From Branchiostoma floridae (lineage: Eukaryota > Chordata > Leptocardii > Amphioxiformes > Branchiostomatidae): a stretch of DNA of 64,000 nt. Each line of letters opens with the position of its first letter. The stretch's first letter is position 1. The notes below the pieces were generated by a model, which made no database searches, was not told the DNA's origin, and was given only the letters and a program-made list of their open reading frames with translations. Of the stretch, positions 40,781 through 51,700 are shown in pieces. The stretch covers positions 99,980 through 163,979 of the forward strand of contig NW_023365758.1 in assembly GCF_000003815.2 (NCBI RefSeq). Reading direction: 5' to 3'. The translations under genes were made by a program, and so were the position numbers.

Positions 40781-40955
40781 TGGGTAATCAGGTATATCAA
40801 CTTTGACCTTCGACCCTCATGGTGCACAAGGGTCAGTTTGCCTGTCCGCCATCTTGATTTGTCGGACGATCACGCAAGGTCCTTTGCCTCCAGTTTGAGG
40901 CTGTTTTCAAGACAATTCAGCACATCAACAGTTATTCAACCCCATAAACCGGTAG
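40781..40955 (+). promoter_or_regulatory. ZF10 promoter and non-coding exon 1
   Basis: Module copy 10, of the subtype shared with ZF12 and ZF13: GGGTAATCAGG, CAACTTTGACCTTCGACCCTC, CAAGGGTCAG, GTCCGCCATCTTGATT (YY1-like core 40848-40856, a better consensus than ATTTTG), donor CCGGTAG/GTAAGAT. Confidence 0.78.
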
Positions 40956-42200
40956 GTAAGATCTTTCTCTACTGCCCGTCCACTCTTCGTCTTCTAATTC
41001 TTTTGGACTTTAGAAACAAAGGTTACTAGAACTAACGTAAGGTTACCAGTTTACGGTCGATTTGTTAATAATGCCGTTTTATGGAAAGCGCGCAGGTCGG
41101 GAAGTGAAAAGCTGTCCTTAATTGGAAGACATCAAAGTCGGTCTGCGTCAAGCTCTGTGTGGCATCATATTTCTTCTGAGGATTTCTCGCCGTACGAGCG
41201 TCTTTAATAAACAAGTCTGCAGCCAAGAATCCTTCCAGGGTGACCAATTTACGGTCAGTTGGGTGTTTCTCCATGAGGTTATTTTTCTAAAGCACATATA
41301 TCTGATCATTTCCCTTAAAAGTCCCCCACGTAGTTCACTGAGATAACACAATGGATAAATTGTTTACATATGGCCATGCCGCCACTTTGCATCGCCGCTA
41401 AACGTTATCGGTAAGTCATCTTTGCCCCAACAGAACGCCACTCAGAGCGCCATGCTGTTCGACAACTTGCACAATGCTACTCATAATAATGGCAACGCAT
41501 TTGGATGTTGTTATCACCTGTATAGATAGGAGCTGGCCTTGAAATGCGTTCAGTATACATGTGGCTTGCTCACACCGTGCCCTCCCCAGGTTTGGTTTGA
41601 GGTGATGTTTCAATTCATAAAGAGTTTGTTGGATTTTAAAGAGGGGACGAAAATAGCCGTCTAGAATTACGATCAGAACCGGGTCATCTGTAATAGTGTT
41701 GTGCGCACTCAAGCGTAAATGTAAATTGTTGTCGGACTTTTCAGACGTGATTTGCTGGATGCAAAGTTATAGGATAAATAAGGCAAGACACATAGATGAT
41801 ATAAATGTACTTCTTTCCAACTCAAGAGAATTTTCTTTTTTACAATTGACCTCGAAGTCTGCATCCACCAATAAGTGACCGTAAACTGGTCCTGCACGTA
41901 AACTGGTAACCTTACGTTAGTAGAAGTCAGATCAAACCAGTATGGGGAGGGGGGTATTACGACGTAAATGAGTTGTAGTTTTATCAATGCAACGGTTCGA
42001 TGATTCTTTGAATTAAACGATTCTGAAGCATTTTGCCATCGGGGCGGGGTCTTGCTAAATTGTTAGTCAATTTGTTATACGTTTGTACATGAGCGTGAAC
42101 AACAATCCAACAAGGCGGGTATAGATAGCATAGGAATGTTTTTTCATCTTCCAATCCATGCATGAAGATCCAATTGTGGACGATTTATTGTTCTTTTCAG
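40956..42200 (+). other. ZF10 intron 1
   Basis: Contains an 883-bp inverted-repeat element (41035-41917), then GGGGAGGGGGG at about 41945-41955. Acceptor TTCTTTTCAG ends at 42200. Confidence 0.6.
41035..41917. mobile_element. Non-autonomous TIR element in the ZF10 intron
   Basis: Terminal inverted repeats ACGTAAGGTTACCAGTTTAC (from 41035) and the complement ending at 41917, with TA on each side (41033-41034 and 41918-41919). The ZF13 intron has the uninterrupted equivalent near 60140-60156 (GTAGAAGTCAGTATGGGG). A subterminal copy of the inverted repeat (GACCGTAAACTGGTCC) lies at 41877-41892. No transposase is recognised. A TA target suggests a Tc1/mariner-like source. Confidence 0.7.
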
Positions 42201-42229
42201 AAATCGGCGAGAGAAGCAGCGAGGTTGCT

Positions 42230-43102
42230 ATGGACGATCTGCCAGTTGTACACCCTGGGGACGAGGCAAGCAGCAGCGAGAAATTAGACACGGGAAGGCA
42301 GCAGAACAAGGAAGAGGACATTCCATGCGAGGAACAGTGTGGTGTAGAATCTGACCATCCTCCCGCACAGGACCCAACAGAGCAGACGGACAGGCTTGTG
42401 GTGAAACGTACTAAGAACAAACGCTTCGAGTGTACGGAATATGACTATAGGGCAGCCTCAAATGTTAAACTATCTCGACATATGAGGAAGCACACTGGCG
42501 CAAAACCTTATAATTGTGATCAGTGTGGACATTCTACTGCACAAAAATGTAATTTAGACAAACACATCGCTAAACACACCAGCGAAAAACCCTACAAGTG
42601 TGGAGAGTGCGGATACAGGGCGGCTGACAGGTCTGCCCTAACCGTGCACATGAGAACACATACAGGCGTGAGACCTTATAAATGTGACCAGTGCAACTTT
42701 TCTGCCGCACAGAAATGCAATTTAGACGGACACATGGCTCAACACACCGGCAACAAACCCTTCATGTGTGGAGAGTGCGGATACAGGACTGTCCACAAAT
42801 CTAAACTATCCAGACATATGACAACGCATACAGGTGAGAAACCCTATAAATGTGACCATTGCGACTATTCCTCTGCACGGAAATCTGATTTGGATCGACA
42901 CATGGCTAAACACACCGGCGAAAAACCCTACATGTGTGGAGAGTGCGGATACAAGACTACTGGTAGGTCTTCCTTAACCAGACATATGAGAACACATACA
43001 GGCGTGAAACCTTATAAATGTGACCAGTGCGACTATTCTGCTGCAAAGAAGAGCGATGTAGACCGACATATGGCTACACACACAGGAGAAAAACCCTACT
43101 AG
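42230..43102 (+). CDS. ZF10: C2H2 zinc-finger protein, 7 good fingers, lost start and end
   Basis: The family start codon is ATC instead of ATG (AAATCGG at the exon edge, 42203), so the first usable in-frame ATG is the second family methionine at 42230 (MDDLPVVHPGD), giving 290 residues. The frame that begins at 42158 lies partly in the intron. Finger 1 has lost a cysteine (CTEYDYRAASNVKLSRH). Fingers 2-8 are intact, ending CDQCDYSAAKKSDVDRH. After TGEKPY a six-base insertion brings in a TAG, and the next two fingers are frameshifted. An intact DNA-binding core remains, but the gene is being eroded at both ends. Confidence 0.78.
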   Translation: MDDLPVVHPGDEASSSEKLDTGRQQNKEEDIPCEEQCGVESDHPPAQDPTEQTDRLVVKRTKNKRFECTEYDYRAASNVKLSRHMRKHTGAKPYNCDQCGHSTAQKCNLDKHIAKHTSEKPYKCGECGYRAADRSALTVHMRTHTGVRPYKCDQCNFSAAQKCNLDGHMAQHTGNKPFMCGECGYRTVHKSKLSRHMTTHTGEKPYKCDHCDYSSARKSDLDRHMAKHTGEKPYMCGECGYKTTGRSSLTRHMRTHTGVKPYKCDQCDYSAAKKSDVDRHMATHTGEKPY

Positions 43103-43680
43103 TACGTGTGTGGTGAGTGTGGATACAGGACTGCTCGCAGGTTTCATCTATCCCGACATATGATAAAACTAGTGAGAAACCCTACAAATGTGACAATTGC
43201 GACTATTCTGCTACGGACAAAAGGTATCATCAAGAAACACTTGGTCAAACTCACTTCATATGGATACAGTTGAGAGTCGCAGATACACATCTTAACTTTC
43301 CAGACTGTACATGAAAAAAGGACAGGTGAAGACTCAACACACAAATGTGATTAGTGCCAATATTCTGCTTCATGGAAAAGAAATTTAGACTTACACATAG
43401 ACGTATGTTTAGTCACGGGTATGGAACTCATATTTAGTCACAACTAGAGACTATAAAGCTGCGACACATGGCAACACATACAGGTGTGAAGCCGGCTACA
43501 AATGTGACCAGTGCAACTAGTCTGCCAGACGGAAAAGCTATTTAAATCAACACCTGGTTAAACACAGTTGAAAGTTGCCGATACGGGACAATTGACAGGT
43601 CTGGCCTGTATTAAAGCACGTGAAAATACTATAGGTTAAGACTCAAACCACAAATGCGATTATGATTATATTACTAGGGT
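43103..43680 (+). pseudogene. Decayed ZF10 C-terminal fingers and 3' relics
   Basis: 43106-43260 still aligns to two fingers (GTGTGTGGTGAGTGTGGATA, then DYSATDKR) with indels. 43290-43400 is a relic with TGTGATTAGTGCCAATATTC. 43455-43580 is another with GTGTGAAGCCGG, TGTGACCAGTGCAACTAGTC and CACCTGGTTAAACACAG. All are untranslatable. Confidence 0.65.
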
Positions 43681-43892
43681 GATCTACATGTGGAAAAATG
43701 AAATAAACGATGTGAGTAGAAGTTGAATGTAGTCATTATGGTTTTATTCAGATATCACATTCTTACATCAATGAATGTATTCTTCTTTGTCAGTGTCACT
43801 AACGCGGACGGCTGTCTGAAACGACTGACCGTTTCCAAAATCATATCCAGTTCCTGAGCTTTTTGGGATATATTACTTTCAAATAAGTCCCA

Positions 43893-44228
43893 TTGGGCCT
43901 TTTCCGACCGACTAATCGAGCCTTCACCATATTGTATCCATTCCTAGTCTTTGTAGTTCTGAGACGAGACGCCAGCAATATTCTGAAGCCTGCCCAAGGG
44001 CGCACCCGGGGTAGTCATGGCTACAAATATCAACACATATTCGCACGCACTGACATTAACAAACACTCCTTTTTCCCACGAACAATTCCCAAGTGGAATG
44101 CCCTGCCTGGCACGGTTGTAAGTGCTCCCGACGTTGAGCACTTCCGTGCCAGGCAGGCGGCCTGTCCGCCCTAACCCAGGAGCCTCAGCTCCTCGCGGGG
44201 TCACACCTTGTAGATGTAGATGTAGATG
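43893..44228 (+). mobile_element. CR1/jockey-like LINE 3' end
   Basis: 43940-44172 reads QHIFARTDINKHSFFPRTIP then KWNALPGTVVSAPDVEHFR, the typical C-terminal end of a LINE ORF2. It is followed by a short 3' UTR and a (TGTAGA)n tail at 44210-44228, as in CR1-group elements. 5'-truncated. Confidence 0.75.
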
Positions 44229-44654
44229 AGTTTGGAGGATGCTACTTAGTTCAATTAATACATAATCTCTGCATCCGTTTGATTTCATAGCAGATCGGCG
44301 TAAAGAAGTACGACAAAAACAATATATTGCAATCCATACTGTAGTATGGATTGACATATAATAAACTAAATATTCCAACTTAAAAATAAGGAAGACAGTG
44401 GTGGATACTGGATAGAGATTTACTGGAAGTTTAGTTGTCAGCAAGTACTCGGGGTAAATCTATTTGTTTTCTTTTGGTCTTGGGCCCCGTTCATACATGG
44501 ATTCGCAAATCGGGATTCACCCAGTCAGGAGGTGGATTCGAGGGATCCGGATTAATCCCCCTCTAAGTAGTCGGATTCTGAACGATCGTACCAGGATTAG
44601 ATCAGGATTAGTGAATAGGGATTTGCAAGTTAGCCAGATCAGGATTCAATAGGG
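44229..44654. other. Outer left border of the foldback-like element
   Basis: From about 44480 (GGGCCCCGTTCATACATGG) it is rich in GGATTA/TAATCC words (ATCCGGATTAATCCCC), mirrored loosely by 49915-50030 on the right side. The real terminus is uncertain. No gene. Confidence 0.45.
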
Positions 44655-44879
44655 GCTGCACGAGCAACCTCCATGGAGGAGCTCTACAGAGCTGACCTCC
44701 ATGGAGGTTGCTCGTGCAGCCCTCCAGCTCCACCGTGCGAGCTCTATGCGCTATGAATACAAACACTTGGTTCTCGTCACCTTCATGGAATTTTTAGTAC
44801 GACATGGAGGAGGTTCTCTCGTAGACGACAAACAACCGGACGGAACTAGCAGCTGTACGCAAAACATGGTACACGGGCT

Positions 44880-45695
44880 ATGAATGTTTTTTGATTCACG
44901 TCACCCAAAACAAATTGGTCTTAGCGCTCTATACAGTAACAAAGGGCTGTTTGAGTAGCGCTCTACGGGTTATGACTGTAAACACTTGGTTCGCGAAACC
45001 CAAAACAAATCGGTCTTAGGGCTCCATTCAGAGATACTGTAAACAACAAACACACGGAGCCGATAGCTGATCGAGCAACTCCACGGGCTATATAAATGTA
45101 AACACTTGGTTCACGTCACCATCAACAAATCGGTGTTTAGGGCTCCATACAGAGATATTGTAAACAACAAACACACGGAGCCGAAAGCTGTTTGAGCAGC
45201 TCCACGGGCTATATGAATGTAAACACTTGGTTCACGTCATCATCAACAAATCGGTGTTTAGGGCTCCATACAGAGATACTGTAAACAACAAACACACGGA
45301 GCCGATAACTGATCGGGCAACTCCACGGGCTATATGAATGTAAACACTTGGTTCACGTCACCATCAACAAATCGGTGTTTAGGGCTCCATACAGAGATAT
45401 TGTAAATAACAAACACACGGAGCCGAAAGCTGTTTGAGCAGCTCCACGGGCTATATGAATGTAAACACTTGGTTCACGTCACCATCAACAAATCGGTGTT
45501 TAGGGCTCTATACAGGGATACTGGAAACAACAAACACACGGAGCCGAAAGCTGTTTGAGCAGCTCCACGGGCTATATGAATGTAAACACTTGGTTCACGT
45601 CACCATCAACAAATCGGTGTTTAGGGCTCTTTACAGGGATATTGTAAACAACAAACACACAGAGCCGATAGCTGTTTGAGCAGCTCCATGGGCTA
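44880..45695 (+). repeat. Left-arm array of about 120-bp units
   Basis: About six to seven units with a period of 119-120 bases, each with AAACACTTGGTTCACGTC, ACAAATCGGTGTTTAGGG and CGGAGCCGA. The units nearest the tip are more diverged or shortened. Confidence 0.85.
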
Positions 45696-46015
45696 TGAAT
45701 GTAAACATTTGGTTCACGTCACCCAAAACAAATCGGTCAGAGCTCTGTCCAAGCAGCGCTCCACGGGCTTTGAATGCAAACACTTGGTTCACGTCACCCA
45801 AAACAAATCGGTCAGAGGTCTGGCCAAGCAGCCCTCTACGGGCTTTGAATGTAAACATTTGTTTCACGTCACCCAAAACAAATCGGTCAGAGCTCTGTCC
45901 AAGCAGCGCTCCACGGGCTTTGAATGCAAACACTTGGTTCACGTCACCCAAAACAAATCGGTCAGAGGTCTGTCCAAGCAGCGCTCCACGGGCTTTGAAT
46001 GTAAAAATTTGATTC
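45696..46015 (+). repeat. Left-arm array of 75-bp units
   Basis: Four units of exactly 75 bases (starts near 45697, 45772, 45847, 45922) with TCACCCAAAACAAATCGGTC and GTCCAAGCAGCGCTCCACGG. Because 75 is divisible by three, long repetitive frames appear on both strands; they are not genes. Confidence 0.85.
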
Positions 46016-46949
46016 AAGTCACCCAAACAAATCGGTCTTAGGGCTCTATACGGTAAACGGAGGGCTGTTTGAGCAGCTCTACGGGCTATATATGTAAAGA
46101 TTTGGTTCACGTGAATTACCCAAGAAAGTGAATATTTTTTTCTTCAAGCGGATTTTTGGTCACAGAATAGTGAGTTGGGAAAAGTACTAGTAGTCGGAAT
46201 TTATCGGTTCGCTCCCTTCACGTGGTGACCCAACCTCTGCTGAGAGAATACTGATACTTGTTTGCCATTGTAAAGAATGCAGAAACTTCGCACCTTTATG
46301 CTAATTCTGTTTTGGTTTACTTCAGGCTCAGCCCTGTAACAAGTTTGTAGACATCTTTGGCAAATTATACTCCTTTGCTGGCTAATTCCTTCCCCAGCTT
46401 CTGTTACTTTTTTAATGCCACCGGAGAAATCTGCTTGGAGATTAACATTTTTGGTTCAATACGAAAAAAACTACACATATGGCTTCATAAAGATATATTT
46501 TGACCTGTTATGAGGAGATCTCTAAAGAAGGGGTGCCTGCTTTTATAAGAATATAACGGCTTTCGTAAAAGTACGAATTTATAGTTATCTTATACGATTC
46601 ATTACCAAAAAACACACGGATTTGAATTCAAATGAGCTTTGCGAAATGCACACTAAATTTGCGACTAGTAGAGCTCGTATGAATTCCGTAAAAACAAGGA
46701 CGTTCTATCAGACATTGGTAAAAACAACCCATTAATTGAATGAAGCGGTTTGTTGGCTCTCGCCAGGAAAGCCCGAAGTTCGCACCTCCGTGCTAATCCG
46801 AAATCGCCCTTACCACGCCATGACACTGACGCCGGAAGCAGCTGGCTTATCGTCGTATAACTTTCCAAGCAGATGTTGGTCGAGTAAAATTTCCCCGCTG
46901 GTCCTAACGGCATATGAGATGTTCACAATGTTGAAGACTCTACTAACCT

Positions 46950-48240
46950 GTACATGGTAGATTGGAGAGTGGGTCATGTAGTCTGGTAGAGCAAAAATGA
47001 TATAAGGTCCTTGGGAAGAGTACTATAATGTCAAAGTACAGTTTTCGCAAACTATCTTTGACTACTAGTATTGAATCAATATTAATCTCAAAGGTTTTAA
47101 TATTGAACACAAGTTTGTAAGCTCTTCACAATTCAGGCAAAGGACACCTTTTGTGATCACTACACTCCTTCGTCTGAGTTTGGTACTTATTAAGTCTATT
47201 AACCTTAGGCCTGATCTGATTGGCGATCAAAGAAACACACAAATCTGACTTAATTCATATGAGTTGTACGGAATCCATACGAACCTTTAGAGCTCGTATG
47301 AATTCCGCAAATATGTCCTGAATACACCCCTGTAACGACAGACATGGTACATCATGTATGCTTCACCTTCAAGAAATCATATTTCTCAAACCACCCCCTT
47401 CCCACCACACTCACAAACACGACTGTAACAATGATTTTTCTCTTTCATGGCAAATCAAAACAACCCTTTCATTGAATGAAGCAATCGGTGAATTGTTTTT
47501 CGCTCTCGCAAGGAAAGAAACTAGCGGTGCATATTTTGTCGATTTCATATTGACCAACAAGTTCCAACTGTGTGAATGAAAACGAGATAACGCTCACAGA
47601 CGGTATGCCAAACAAAGTGTAGACCACCCGGGTAACTTTCACTGGGGATGATGCCATTCTGTCAAAGGGGGGGGGGGAGCCAACTCACAAACAACACGTA
47701 ATTGTTGTTTTTCACTTTTATTTCTACGTACACCGACAATAAAGAGACTGTGGAGAAATAAAAAGATTGGAAAAATAGATAAAGCAAAGATAATATCGTA
47801 ACATGGACATCTGCAATGTAATAATGTCTGTATAAACCCCTGCAGTTGGTACATCTAAGTGGAATAGCCGAAACAGGCAAATACACGCTTGGATGGGGTG
47901 TTCATCTGAAAGCTCCAGTTTGCAAGAAGTAAACTGAGTACCCAACATGATGTCTGTTGTTGCAAACCTCGTGCCAAGGAAGTTTTCTAACCTCCTTGCT
48001 CGTACCCAAGGAGGGCTGGATATCAAACCTTTAGAATTTATAGATAGTGTAACAGTGGTGTTCAGGTACCGCCTACCGTCCTTGTCCACGAGCTCTAGAC
48101 CTGTTGTGGCGACAGCGATAGCGGTCATGATTTGCAATCCGCCGACCCGCCCGTATTCGATCCCCGATGTCGGCATGTTTGTTTCTTTCTGTTCTTACTC
48201 GCCCCTCGTATTTCTACACTTGGTACTTTGACTTTATTCC
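46950..48240. other. Core of the foldback-like element
   Basis: No transposase or other family recognised. A minus-strand frame of 150 codons at 47724-48176 has no recognisable motif. GTTGCAAACCTCGTGCCAAG (47958) recurs at 48768 in the same orientation, so the core contains direct repeats as well. Confidence 0.4.
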
Positions 48241-48831
48241 TATACCGGACTACATGTACATGACCTTCTCTCCAAGCAGAGGTTGGTGGGAAAATCGCGA
48301 CATTTTCCTGTCCTAATTTTTTTCGACCTTCAAAAAAAATATGAATCAAAGTAAATGGTCACGATTTTCCCCACGGACCTCTGTTTGGAGACTACGCCAT
48401 AGGCCAGAACTCAGCCAGCTGCTTCTGGCGTCAGTGTTCTGGTGTGGCAAGGGCGCGCTTTGAGACGATTTCGGATTAGCACGGAGGTGCGAACTTTCAG
48501 CTTTCCTGGCGAGAGCCGACATATAAACAATGCACCGCTTGCTTCATTCAATAAGCGGGTTGTTTTTTGTTCTTTCAACCTTTGTATGAAACCAAGGATT
48601 TTTTAAGCTCCTTGATCAAACCATACAAAAAATTAACAATTATTACTAGTTTTTGTGTGCATTGCGCGCGCGCGCGCGTGTGTCGGGGGGGGGGGGGCGT
48701 TCTGTTGCCCACTTTGCAAAAACAACATGTGGTCCTTGGTTGCATAAAAGAAATATTTAGACCTGTTGCAAACCTCGTTCCAAGGAAGTTTTACCTCATT
48801 GCCCGTATCCGACAAGGATGGGTGGACTTGT

Positions 48832-49565
48832 TTTGGGTGACGTGAACCAAGTGTTTACATTCATATAGCCCGTGGAGCTGCTCAAACAGCTATCGGCTCC
48901 GTGTGTTTGTTGTTTACAGTATCCCTGAATAGAGCCCTAAACACCGATTTGTTGATGGTGACGTGAACCAAGTGTTTACATTCATATAGCCCGTGGAGTT
49001 GCTCGATCAGTTATCGGCTCCGTGTGTTTGTTGTTTACAGTATCCCTATATAGAGCCCTATAAACACCGATTTGTTGATGGTGACGTGAACCAAGTGTTT
49101 ACATTCATTTAGCCCGTGGAGCTGCTCAAACAGCTATCGGCTCCGTGTGTTTGTTGTTTACAGTATCCCTGTATAGAGCCCTGAACCCGATTTGTTGATG
49201 GTGACATGAACCAAGTGTTTACATTCATATAGCCCGTGGAGCTGCTCAAACAGCTTTCGGCTCCGCGTGTTTGTTGTTTACAGTATCTCTGTATGGAGCC
49301 CTAAACACCGATTTGTTGATGGTGACGTGAACCAAGCGTTTACATTCATATAGCCCGTGGAGTTGCTCGATCAGTTATCGGCTCCGTGTGTTTGTTGTTT
49401 ACAATATCTCTGTATGGAGCCCTAAACACCGATTTGTTGATGGTGACGTGAACCAAGTGTTTACATTTATATAGCCCGTGGAGTTGCTCGATCAGCTATC
49501 GGCTCCGTGTGTTTGTTGTTTACAGTATCTCTGAATGGAGCCCTAAGACCGATTTGTTTTGGGTT
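48832..49565 (-). repeat. Right-arm array of about 120-bp units
   Basis: About six to seven inverted units (GACGTGAACCAAGTGTTTAC, GCTCCGTGTGTTTGTTGTTT, ACACCGATTTGTTGATGG). The 75-bp sub-array of the left arm is missing here, so the arms are unequal. Confidence 0.85.
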
Positions 49566-50024
49566 TCGCGAACCAAGTGTTTACAGTCATAACCCGTAGA
49601 GCGCTACTCAAACAGCCCTCTGTTACTGTATAGAGCGATAAGACCAATTTGTTTTGGGTGACGTGAATAAAAAAACATTCATAGCCCGTGTACCATGTTT
49701 TGCGTACAGCTGCTAGTTCCGTCCGGTTGTTTGTCGTCTACGAGAGAACCTCCTCCATGTCGTACTAAAAATTCCATGAAGGTGACGAGAACCAAGTGTT
49801 TGTATTCATAGCGCATAGAGCTCGCACGGTGGAGCTGGAGGGCTGAACGAGCAACCTCCATGGAGGTCAGCTCTGTAGAGCTCCTCCATGGAGGTTGCTC
49901 GTGCAGCCCCTTCTCTCAGGATTATTCCCCACTAGGAGTAATCCGGATCTGGTTTATCTCCCATTGGTGTTATCCGGATCAACATAAATCCCATAGGAGT
50001 AATCCAGATCGGGATTAATCCTCT

Positions 50025-50116
50025 TTATGAGGACTTGGACCATGATTCGTGGAACTTGGACCATGATTCGTGGAACTTGGACCATGATTCGTGGAACTTG
50101 GACCATGATTCGTGGA
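50025..50116 (+). repeat. 21-bp tandem repeat
   Basis: Four copies of GAACTTGGACCATGATTCGTG-type units lie between the right edge of the foldback-like element and the ZF exon scrap. Confidence 0.8.
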
Positions 50117-50200
50117 TGCTATGGACGGACTGTCAACTGTACACCCTGGCGGCGAGACAAGCAGTAGTGAGAAATTAGAGACGGGAAAGCAGCAGAACAA
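50103..50200 (+). pseudogene. Scrap of a zinc-finger coding exon
   Basis: GCTATGGACGGACTGTCAAC, then GTACACCCTGGCGGCGAGAC and AGAAATTAGAGACGGGAAAG, match the N-terminal coding segment (VAMDGLSTVHPGGETSSSEK and LETGKQQN) of the family. It starts at the tandem repeat and breaks off after CAGCAGAACAA. No finger, promoter or start context remains. It marks a fourteenth locus destroyed or transported by the foldback-like element. Confidence 0.8.
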
Positions 50201-50524
50201 CTATCCATAAGTTACAAAGTCGTTCCAAATACCCGCGCATACATACCATCTATGTGCACAAAATAGCAAAGGTCCACAACATAAATTGGCAGTTATTAAA
50301 TCAAATAATTCATTCGGACTTTTATATAATCCTATCCATCCTAGCTAGCACACTTGGGAGTCCTTACTGTGTGACGTCACGACCCGATAATTTGTCTTAC
50401 CAAAGAATACATCGTAGACAAATTGTTGTTTTCAGAAAATACCAGCTTTTTTCGTGAATGGTATAGGAACTTACAATAAGGTCAACTCCACTTAACCAAC
50501 TCACAGACACTTTGTTGGCAGTGT
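50201..50524. other. Spacer before the ZF11 promoter
   Basis: GTGTGACGTCACGACCCGATA and CATCGTAGACAAATTG at 50370-50425 recall the flank after ZF3 (GATGTCACGACCTG, CAGTAGACAATCGG). No gene. Confidence 0.45.
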
Positions 50525-50671
50525 GGTGTAAGCAGGTATATCAACTTTGACCTTCGACCTGCACAGATGAGCGTGACCGCCATTTTGATTTGTCGGGGCA
50601 GCACGATTCTTTGTCGCCATTTTCACGTCAATTCAACACCTCAGGGATCAAGCAACGCCGTCATCGGGTAG
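50525..50671 (+). promoter_or_regulatory. ZF11 promoter and non-coding exon 1, two YY1-like sites
   Basis: Module copy 11: CAACTTTGACCTTCGACCTG, no clear third half-site, GACCGCCATTTTGATTTG (core 50579-50587) and a second TCGCCATTTTCACG (50615-50628). Donor CGGGTAG/GTAAGGC. Shorter than the other copies. Confidence 0.72.
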
Positions 50672-51698
50672 GTAAGGCATGTGTGAACTGCCTTTGTACC
50701 CTGGGTCTGTTACTTCAGTGTTAAGAACTTCAGAAACAGCGGTTTGTGTACTAGGAAAATAGTACTAGTAATCGATTTGAGAGGGGGAGGGGGGCATTAG
50801 TACCCATTGTTATGTGCCTTTTTGTGTAAACTAGCTGTGGTTATCGACAACGAATGACAATGCCGCGGCAATGTCGCGGTTTTATAATTTTTGTATTCAT
50901 CGCGTTTTGGGGTCGTGGATACGGGTCTTCGTCAATTGTTTATGGCGATTTCCCTTGTGTCGTTGTGTGTTACACGTGTGTGTGTGTGTGCTTCTAAACG
51001 TTCTATGTGTTGTGTTTATGTGTGTACGTGGGTGGGTAGATGCAGCTATGTATTATATGTGTTGTGTGTGTGCGTGTGTGTGTGTCGGGTGTGTTGGTCT
51101 ACGTATGTATGTGTGTGTGTGTGTGTGTGTATGTGTGTGCGTGTGTGTGTGCTTCTATGTGTTGTGTTTATGTGTGTAGCTACGTGGGTGGGTGGGTGGT
51201 TGGATGCAGCTATGTAAATGTGTTGTGTGTGTGCGTGTGTCGTGTGTGTTGGTGTATGTATGTGTGTGTGTGTGTGTGTGTGTGTGGCAGCCACTGTGTG
51301 TGTGTGTTTGCGTGTCTGCAAATTTATGCGATGCTGCACGCCAGACATTTGCGACCAGTATGGCAGAAATTTGGACAGCAACCGTGTAATAGGATTTCCC
51401 AGTATAGTAATATTCATGAATTAAGTTCTTTTGACGTCATCAAGTCGGTTAAACGCACCATGTACAAGAGGATGAGTGAGTGAGTGAGTGATATTAATTT
51501 TGAGTTCATTTCTAACAGTTTACTTGCGAAACCCATACAAATGAACGGGCTGAGACCTCCGGTGATATGGGATACACTTATATTTACTATACTGTTATCC
51601 ACAAATGGGGAGATGAGGGGAATATGGATATAATGGGAATGTTTCCTATTCTTCAATTTCGGATGATTCATAGTATTTCTCTTTATTGTTGCTTCCAG
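50672..51698 (+). other. ZF11 intron 1 with long TG-rich domain
   Basis: GAGGGGGAGGGGGGC near 50781-50795. TG-rich from 50970 to 51325, within which a segment of about 175 bp (TGTGTTTATGTGTGTA, CTACGTGGGTGGGT, GATGCAGCTATGTA) is tandemly repeated. (GAGT)n at 51473-51491. Acceptor TTGCTTCCAG ends at 51698. Confidence 0.6.
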
Positions 51699-51700
51699 CA

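Larger units (their letters stand above)
44655..49907. mobile_element. Foldback-like element with inverted arms of tandem repeats
   Basis: The left arm (44655-46950) and right arm (about 48240-49907) are inverted copies. Each tip is itself a palindrome (CACGAGCAACCTCCATGGAG and complement, 44655-44721 and 49843-49907). Next comes a conserved 60-codon-length block (44701-44883 and 49679-49861, nearly identical). Then arrays of about 120-bp units (GTAAACACTTGGTTCACGTC, AACAAATCGGTG, ACAACAAACACACGGAGCC). Inner parts of both arms share CTCGCCAGGAAAGC and CACCTCCGTGCTAATCCG. The centre (46950-48240) shows no recognisable transposase. This is the architecture of foldback transposons. Confidence 0.78.

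Noticed and set aside
44701-44883. 60-residue protein present at both foldback tips
   Set aside because: Conserved because the DNA arms are inverted copies. Composition and context do not suggest a real gene.
45676-46110. Repetitive protein-coding genes on both strands
   Set aside because: Open frames result from a 75-bp tandem repeat (divisible by three) in the foldback arm. No start context, splice signals or family.
47724-48176. Minus-strand 150-codon ORF in the foldback core as a transposase
   Set aside because: No catalytic motif, and part of it overlaps a local direct repeat (GTTGCAAACCTCGTGCCAAG).
50871-51483. Cys/Val-rich proteins
   Set aside because: These are translations of TG/CA microsatellites in introns. 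Similar artefacts at 3045-3443, 6769-7084, 31762-32041, 33744-34003 and 38251-38662 were dropped for the same reason.
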